The position numbers were made by a program, and so were the translations under genes. Below the pieces are notes generated by a model, which had not been told where the DNA came from, made no database searches, and worked only from the letters and a program-made list of their open reading frames with translations. Shown piece after piece: positions 42,901-50,577 of a stretch of DNA of 64,000 nt (positions are counted from its first letter, which is position 1; the number at the start of each line of letters is the position of its first letter). The stretch is taken from contig CM049321.1 of assembly GCA_026874595.1 (NCBI GenBank), positions 48,713,297-48,777,296 on the forward strand, in the 5' to 3' direction. The stretch is from Sipunculus nudus. Its lineage: Eukaryota > Annelida > Sipuncula > Golfingiida > Sipunculidae.

Positions 42901-45590
42901 AAAATGGGGACCCGTTGGGTCCTGTTGCAGCGGATTGGGTGCCCAGAACTCCAGAATCTTCAGACCGGGAGAGAACTAGACTCATTGTTCTCAATTGAGT
43001 CACAGAAGGCGCCTCTTTCTCCGCATTTTTCAGTGTGGTCTGAGGTGTGCTGGAAAAATATGGGCAGGTATATGCAATAAAGCTTTATTTTCAATGATAA
43101 TATTTAGCAAAAATCATGCATATGACTGACCTATATGTTGTTTCAAATAAAGTATTTATACCTTGGATGACCCATGACACATACATTGGATAAATCACAC
43201 GAGGTAAAGCATAGATTAGGCCTAGACCTTTTCTAACTTCATCAAAATAGCGATCGCAACGGATTTTGTAACTCATTAAGAAAGCACAGGAGATTGTGAG
43301 ATCGAATTTCAGCCGAAGGGGTGAAATTTTTCACGGCCTGCCGTCCACCAGGGTGAGCGCTCTGCAGGCTTAATGGGAAGGTCGTGCCCAGTGGCGCAGT
43401 TCATCTCAAACAAGAGTGCGAATTTGGGGGCATACCACCCAGCAATGAAAATATTTAACACTCAGGGCCCGCAGGTGCGTAATAACTGGGCCTAGTTAAA
43501 CCAGGATATGAAATGAGAGCTTATTACTGCTCTGTCAAGTAGTCCGAAACAGAGGTGGAATTCAGCTGATGTTTATAATTAGTTGAGGTAACATTTTAAA
43601 AATTAAGGGAGCTACCTCATACAAAAATATAAAAAAAAAAAAAACAACTATGGGATCGGTATTGGAAAGGGTATTGACATAACTGGAATTAAGAAATTAA
43701 GTGAGTTGTTAGGATTTGTTTTAGATTGTGTAGCTGTGATTATTTTAAAGATACAAAAACCTTTGCTGCAGTATGTGTATTTTCCCAGGTTGTAAGTCGA
43801 TTGTGGATGAATACAAAGTTTTCAAACAAAACTATCCCGCAACACAGCCTTGATATATCCAGTTAAACCTGTTTCATTCGCTGTTGTGGGTGAGTGAAGG
43901 GGTGAGTGAGTGAGTGGGTAAGTCAGTCATTGATTCAGTCAGTCAGTTAGCGAGTTGGTCAATGAGTCTGTCAGTGAGTCAGTCAGTGACTGTTTACCAC
44001 AACTAGAGTTCCGATTTTACGAACGTCTGAAAATTATGTGTAAGTTTTGGGCCAATGGTGGTGCTATTTGCAAGTTTATTCACCCCTCTTTACAGTACGA
44101 AGCAAACGATTTTATAATGAAATATTTGTAGATACTTACATATTTTAAGGAGAATACACTATAATTTATTTATATTTAAAGTACCTGTTATGTGAATAGG
44201 CCCCTTAAGACTGCGAAGAGAGCGGGTACCTAAGAATTTTGACGGACTTACAAAACAGGCGTATCTGCGAGAAAATGCTGCCGCTATCAGTTAAGGTTGG
44301 AATGTATTCTCCAATAAATAATGACGTTAATCACACACTAATGAATCAGCTTCATTTATGAAAAAAATAGAATAATAAATGGTTTCATTGATATTGGGCA
44401 TGTAACCGCAACAGGCCGCCTCCCTCTGGGGCCTATCCTGTCACACTCCTGTAACGTTACAGTAGGGTTACACTTTGTATGTAATTTGTAACTGCTTCCT
44501 GTGGACTGTAAACTGGTAGCTGTCTGTTGTTAACTCTAAGTACACAGCTGTCAGTTTTATAGGGACATATTCAGAAACAATATTATGCATATTCTTTCGC
44601 ACTATCAGTTCAGTTTGATGCAGCCCAGCACACAGTCTCAATACGTCGCATACGGCCGTTTAGTACCTGACAGGAGGTCCGATTGTGAGCCGGAACACGC
44701 GGTGTTTCAGCCAGCGGAAACATGTATTACATTTATTGAGCCAAGTCAGTCAGAGCAGCTTCATATTGACAGGAAGTTGTGGCTCCGCGATGCACACGGT
44801 CCCACACGCTGTGTTTATGTTTACATCTGTATTCGCGCCCAGTTCACTGTTTCTAACGTCCGTTTATAGGAGTAAGCAAACGGGTGCAAAGCAGTATTTG
44901 GGTAGGTACAGATGTATTTTAAAGGTAAGAATCTATTTTTCATGTTAATTTAATATGCTTAATAGGTGATTGTGCCCCTTTAAGTAATGTGAGATCACAC
45001 ATAATGCCAGTGATGTTGTCGAGTTCACAGTGATCGAGTCCTACTGCAAGTCTAAGTCCAGGCCACACGAGTCCAAGTCCGAATCCTTGAGATTCGAGTC
45101 CAAGCCCACCTTCTTCGAATCCTAGTCATTTGGATACCGAGTCCGAGTCCAATACACATATCCTTAAAAATCATTGCAAAATGGAAATTTCAGATTATCA
45201 TGTACATTTTTCCGTTAGTTGACACAGGCTTGAACTAAAATGGTGAATTATATTCATAGCTCCCTGTGCTGAGCAAAGATTGGTCCGAGTAGCGACGTCA
45301 ATTTAGGGGGTATATATAACCCCCCCCACACACACACACACACACACACACTGTTTTGGCAAGGGGGGGATGATCAAAGGAATCATCCCAACACTATTCA
45401 GAGAATAATTAGAAAAAATTGTATATTGTGAATGAAATATATCAAAAAATAGAATTTTAGACTTTGGTTCCATATATGAGTTAACTATGAAATATAATAT
45501 ACCAAATGGTTTAGAATTACCTTTTTTCCGTAAAACCTTGTACTTGTATATGTATATGTATATGTATTTGGAATGCGTCACACAGATAAT

Positions 45591-45643
<53 letters not shown>

Positions 45644-48600
45644 TTATCCTGCGATTCATCCCCTCACCAATGATGATAAATTAACCCCCACTGAGTCCGA
45701 GTTCAGGATCCTTGAGCCCAAATAAAATTCCTCTCTAAAACAGTGGACTCGCATCACTGCATAATACCAAATCACAATTAAAACTTAACTTCTCGTAAGT
45801 ATCACATGACCGTCCCAGATCTCCACCTATCCAACCCCCACCCCGACTATCCACTGTTGGGTATTCCAACTGATCTTAGAACATCTTATCTATCTCTAAA
45901 AGAGTTAGTGTTCTGTAAAACAAATGATGCTTTGTCATTCTTTCTCTAGGTTTCACATGTGCACAGCTGAGAATTATGAGGTCACATTTTCGTATATATA
46001 CCAGGATATCATTAAAAACCATGAAAGATATCACTACCAAACTTGCCACTGCACTTCTACATACTTTTAAAAGACACATGTCTGTAAAAGTTTAAATTTC
46101 TAGGTTTTAAATGTTTATCTTGAAATGTAGCCTTAAAGTGCAGAGTCGCCCATCTCGTATGGTTCTGCATGAGTGAATTCGAATGTTATGCCATAGGCTT
46201 GTTAGGAACCGGATTGAGTAATGACATTTTGATATATTTATCTGTTCCCCTATATGAATAAAAAAATCTACATTTAAATTTTGAAAACAAACTTTTTGAC
46301 CCCTGTGAAGTTGAAAATTAAGCCAAGGTTACTGAAAGTGAATAAAATTAATCGGATCGTGGTATTGAAGGTACATTAAATATTGATAATATCTTAGAAA
46401 AAAAAGGAGCAAATGATAAGATTAAGAAGAATAGTGCCAAAAAAGAGACAATTATCTCCACCCATCCATATTATTCCATAACAATAAAGGCATAAAGAGA
46501 CAATGTTTTAAACGACAATGATACTTTAGGAAAAGTAGTGACATACTTGCTCATGAGACGATGTTCTATTCGCAGTTACGTCAATTTATCTCAAAGGTTG
46601 GGTGGGTGGGGAGTGACTCGCAGAGAAATTAAAGTTCCGAAAAATTATACATACATATATTTATATTTAATATATATATATATAAGGTTTGAAAATATCA
46701 GCTTTGTCTCCAGTAAAAGTTTATGCTAAACCATGTCTATATATACAGGTATATAATATTTCATGGAACTAAAGTCTAAAATTATAATTATTCTTATATT
46801 TCATTCCCAATATATAAATATTACCCTCTGAATATCAGGGGGGATGATTACATAGAACCCACCCCCCTTTGTTAAACGTGGTAGGATATAAACTACCCCC
46901 CCCCCCCACACACACACACACACATACACTCACTACCCTGTATTGACGCCATTGGTTGTAGGGATATCTTATGTAGAAGATGAAAGTTTACCCCGAAAGG
47001 TGGCGCTGCTGTACCGTCTGCACTACATCCGGTATATAACCACTTATTCAACAGGCACTTGTCACTGTGAGGTGGATCGGAGCAGGCTTCTGTAAAAAAG
47101 TACGGGAAACTTAAATCTAGATATTCACCTGTCCTATTTGTAAAATCCATATACATATGTGTACAACTATGCATATTAATGAACTCTAGGAAATTCATGT
47201 TCAGAAAGCCCCTTAATTATAATGTCTCTGTGGTTGCTTAGCTTGTTAATCTAAATGTTGTTAGAAAACACGGCACATTGGCTAGTATTGTCAATCAGAA
47301 ATACTACGCAACACTTTGTGGCTGGTTGCAAATTTCCTTCACATGATAGGTTACAAGATGCAAACTGACGTTACACCAGACATGTTTGCGTCATTTTGGC
47401 TCCCGTACACATGTTATAAACACATTGATATACAAAATTCGAACTGTCAACATATTATGAACCGTGGGATCGGCGATTTCTCACCTATTACTATGAAATG
47501 TTCAAGGAAAAAAGCCCCATTTACACGCGTATTTCTGGAGCGCTCTACATCGTTTAGCGCCCGCCAAGTCCCCCAAACGCGCCAGATTTTGATGATTTTC
47601 GGTCTAGATTGCGCTACATGTTGACCACCGGTTTAGGTCGGTTCTACATTCTAGCGCGTGCCAACCAGCGTCTGGCGCGGCTTACATTTGTACTTCGAAC
47701 GTGTGTAAACAGTGGAGCGCGCTATCTATATAGCGCACTCTAGCAAGACACGGCTGTCATGTGACTGGGATTTACCCATGCGCGCAAGGGGGAATCCAAT
47801 CTAGACCACGCTAGATTGCAGTATTTATCTGCGTGTAAACGCAATGCAGATTCTAGGCCAGGCAAAGTGCAATGTGACAGGGTAGCGCTCTCTGCATGGT
47901 CACTTGGTCCAGTACAGTGCGAACGCAAGATAACATGTAGCCCGCTCAACATTAATTTGGACCGGTCTAGCTCCTGCCACAATTTTCTCGTGTTAATGGG
48001 GCTATTGTCTTTATTTAACTGGCGTACTGACCTGCTATCAAACCATTTCTAAAACTGTCCAACGTCCCGTCTGTATGCATGTTACCTATTAATGTTTGAA
48101 TTGTAAAATCACGGATAGTCTCCATACATCTTACATTCTGCGACTATTCACTTTTATGCCGTTTTAGGTGTTCACACGCGCCAATGTAGGGTTCTCCCCA
48201 CAGATAAAATAAAAAAAAGCCATTTAAGTTTTAAATCACCGAATAGCCGAAAGGTCTAAATGAAACTGGAATGTATGTTAATACATAGCAAAAACACATA
48301 TTGCCAGTCTATTAGTTAAAAGCGATCGTCAATTAACTATACAAACGTTTTGGGTGATATCAATAAAAGTTCCCTCAATGTTAAGCCCTTAGCACCCCAT
48401 TGTGACCTGACCAAGTGCCAATCCATACGTCTGTATCATTCAGGACCTAAAGAACATGTGAGGTTTTTCCTCCCGGCCCAAGGGCAGTCTCATTTAACAT
48501 AGGGGTAGTCTGTTAATGGTTGAACCCAATTAGAGTGAGGAAGGGTGGTAAGTAGGTCTATCTAACAACCTGTCTGACAATGAGAAAAGGCAGACTGCAC

Positions 48601-50516
48601 ATTCTTTCATTAATTTTGCCTGAAACCTAAAATTGATCAAGCCGTGAATATAAAACATTTACAGTGGGCTGTATCATGTATCCTGTTGCAAAAATGTCGT
48701 GGTAAACAACCTATAAACTAATTATAAGGTTACGAATGATGAATTAATTGAACAGAACATATGTGAACTCACAAACTGAAAATCCGTCTGTATGGTACAG
48801 AATCATTTTCTGCTGTCCAGTGACGCATACGACTATGCTTGAATTCATGCGATCTAACATTTAACAAACATGCAGAGGGATTTTCCAATATGCTCAGTTA
48901 AAACGGACTTTTCTTCCACATGGTAGGTGTTGTTTAAAAGTATACCAAAAAACTTATGATTGGTCTGGCTAATGTCAAGTGACAGCGTCCGCATACTCAA
49001 AAATGACGAACATATTTGCATCTTGATATAGTCTAACAGTGCGGTCCTCGATGCAAGATGTTACGGAACTCTAACGCCAGGGCAATATTCAAGTAAGTTT
49101 GTCTGATTTCAAGCAGAATATTTAAGTTTAATTAAAAAGTAATTTAGAACTAATTAAAATTACAGGGTATATTTCAAAGTAATTAATCACAATTACAATT
49201 ACTTGTCATTTGAAATATGCTACATATAAAAAAATACTTTCAGTTACATGAAATCACGTAATAAATTATATTCAATTATATTTATCTTTCCAATTACCCC
49301 CGCCCTCGCTCTGGTCGTAGACCATCTAATGTCAGAGTGCCAGAATGGCTTTAAAGCTTATCTATATCCAGACTCATAGAAAAGCATCGAAAATAGAGTG
49401 ATTATTTTTCCGGGGATAAATGACAGGTGTGGATAATGTCAATTAGCTGGAAACTGCTTTCAAATTAAGAAAAAAAATCACGTCAGATCTAGTAGGGTGC
49501 CCGGGGCCTGATATGACAGATTTCTCTCTCTGATATATTTGCTCATAACATTTCTGAGAACCATGCTAACCGGCACCCCGCTTGCAGAGGCCAGTGTTAG
49601 AGTCCTGCTTGGGTCTGAATTTAGTGCCCGCAACCGCCCCGCAAAACAAGCGTTCAGCCTGCAACCGCCCCGCCCGTAGTTGAAAAAAAACCGCCCCGCA
49701 CTTGCAAAGAAAAAGGTGACCCGCACCCGCCCCGCACCTTAAGGTTTCAGTCCGCACCCGACCCGCACCGCATTTTTGTCCAAATTTCAGCCTGAGTTCA
49801 ACCAGCAAACAGACAAAATAGAGAACGAATATGAAATCCTATTAAATATTTTTCATTTTTTAATATAATTTTAATAAATGACAGTTAGTGAATGGAAGCA
49901 TTACCGTGTTTTGTTGATATAGTATGACTATTCCAGTTTTTTCGTTGTTATACGTTAACGAATGAGTGATGTCTAATTACCACTTACCAAAATACAATTA
50001 ATTAGTGCCATATATACAGAAAATGCCTTTACAGATGCAAGGAAATAAGTGGAAATGTTAGTGACTTAAACGCATTAATATTGATTTCCTGTATCCTAAA
50101 TTTTTTTAAAGTAAGAATAAATTAAACATATCTGAATACTTTTACAAATGACAAATTAGCCCAAATTCAGCACATATTTCTGAAGTACTTACTGACTTCA
50201 TGTGATTATAAAAAATTAATATAAATTTATTTGAATGATCAGCAGTAAATTAAAACAATAATTTACTGAAAAACAACAGCTACTTTTTTCAAACATATTG
50301 TATATAAGTTATGCTTCTGATGAAGCAGCACACAATCCGTGATGTTTTGCAAGAACACAGATTTTAAACCTAGTCATGAATATCTGTTCATATATAACTG
50401 TAATGTTGTAAAGAAACAACAAGACTGGTATACTGCACAATAATGAATTCACTGATGCTACATGTATTCATTCGTGATGATCACTGGTATACATACAAGT
50501 ACCAGGGCGTGTACAT

Positions 50517-50577
<61 letters not shown>

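Noticed and set aside
44585-44948. 94- and 87-codon overlapping frames
   Set aside because: No recognisable domain, no splice context and opposite strand to the surrounding gene; probably chance in a GC-richer patch.
47740-48052. Overlapping 78-80-codon frames on both strands
   Set aside because: Inside a palindrome-rich MITE; no domain.
49478-49808. Cys/Arg/Gly-rich frames
   Set aside because: Produced by the CCCGCACCCGC subrepeats of a transposon-like element.
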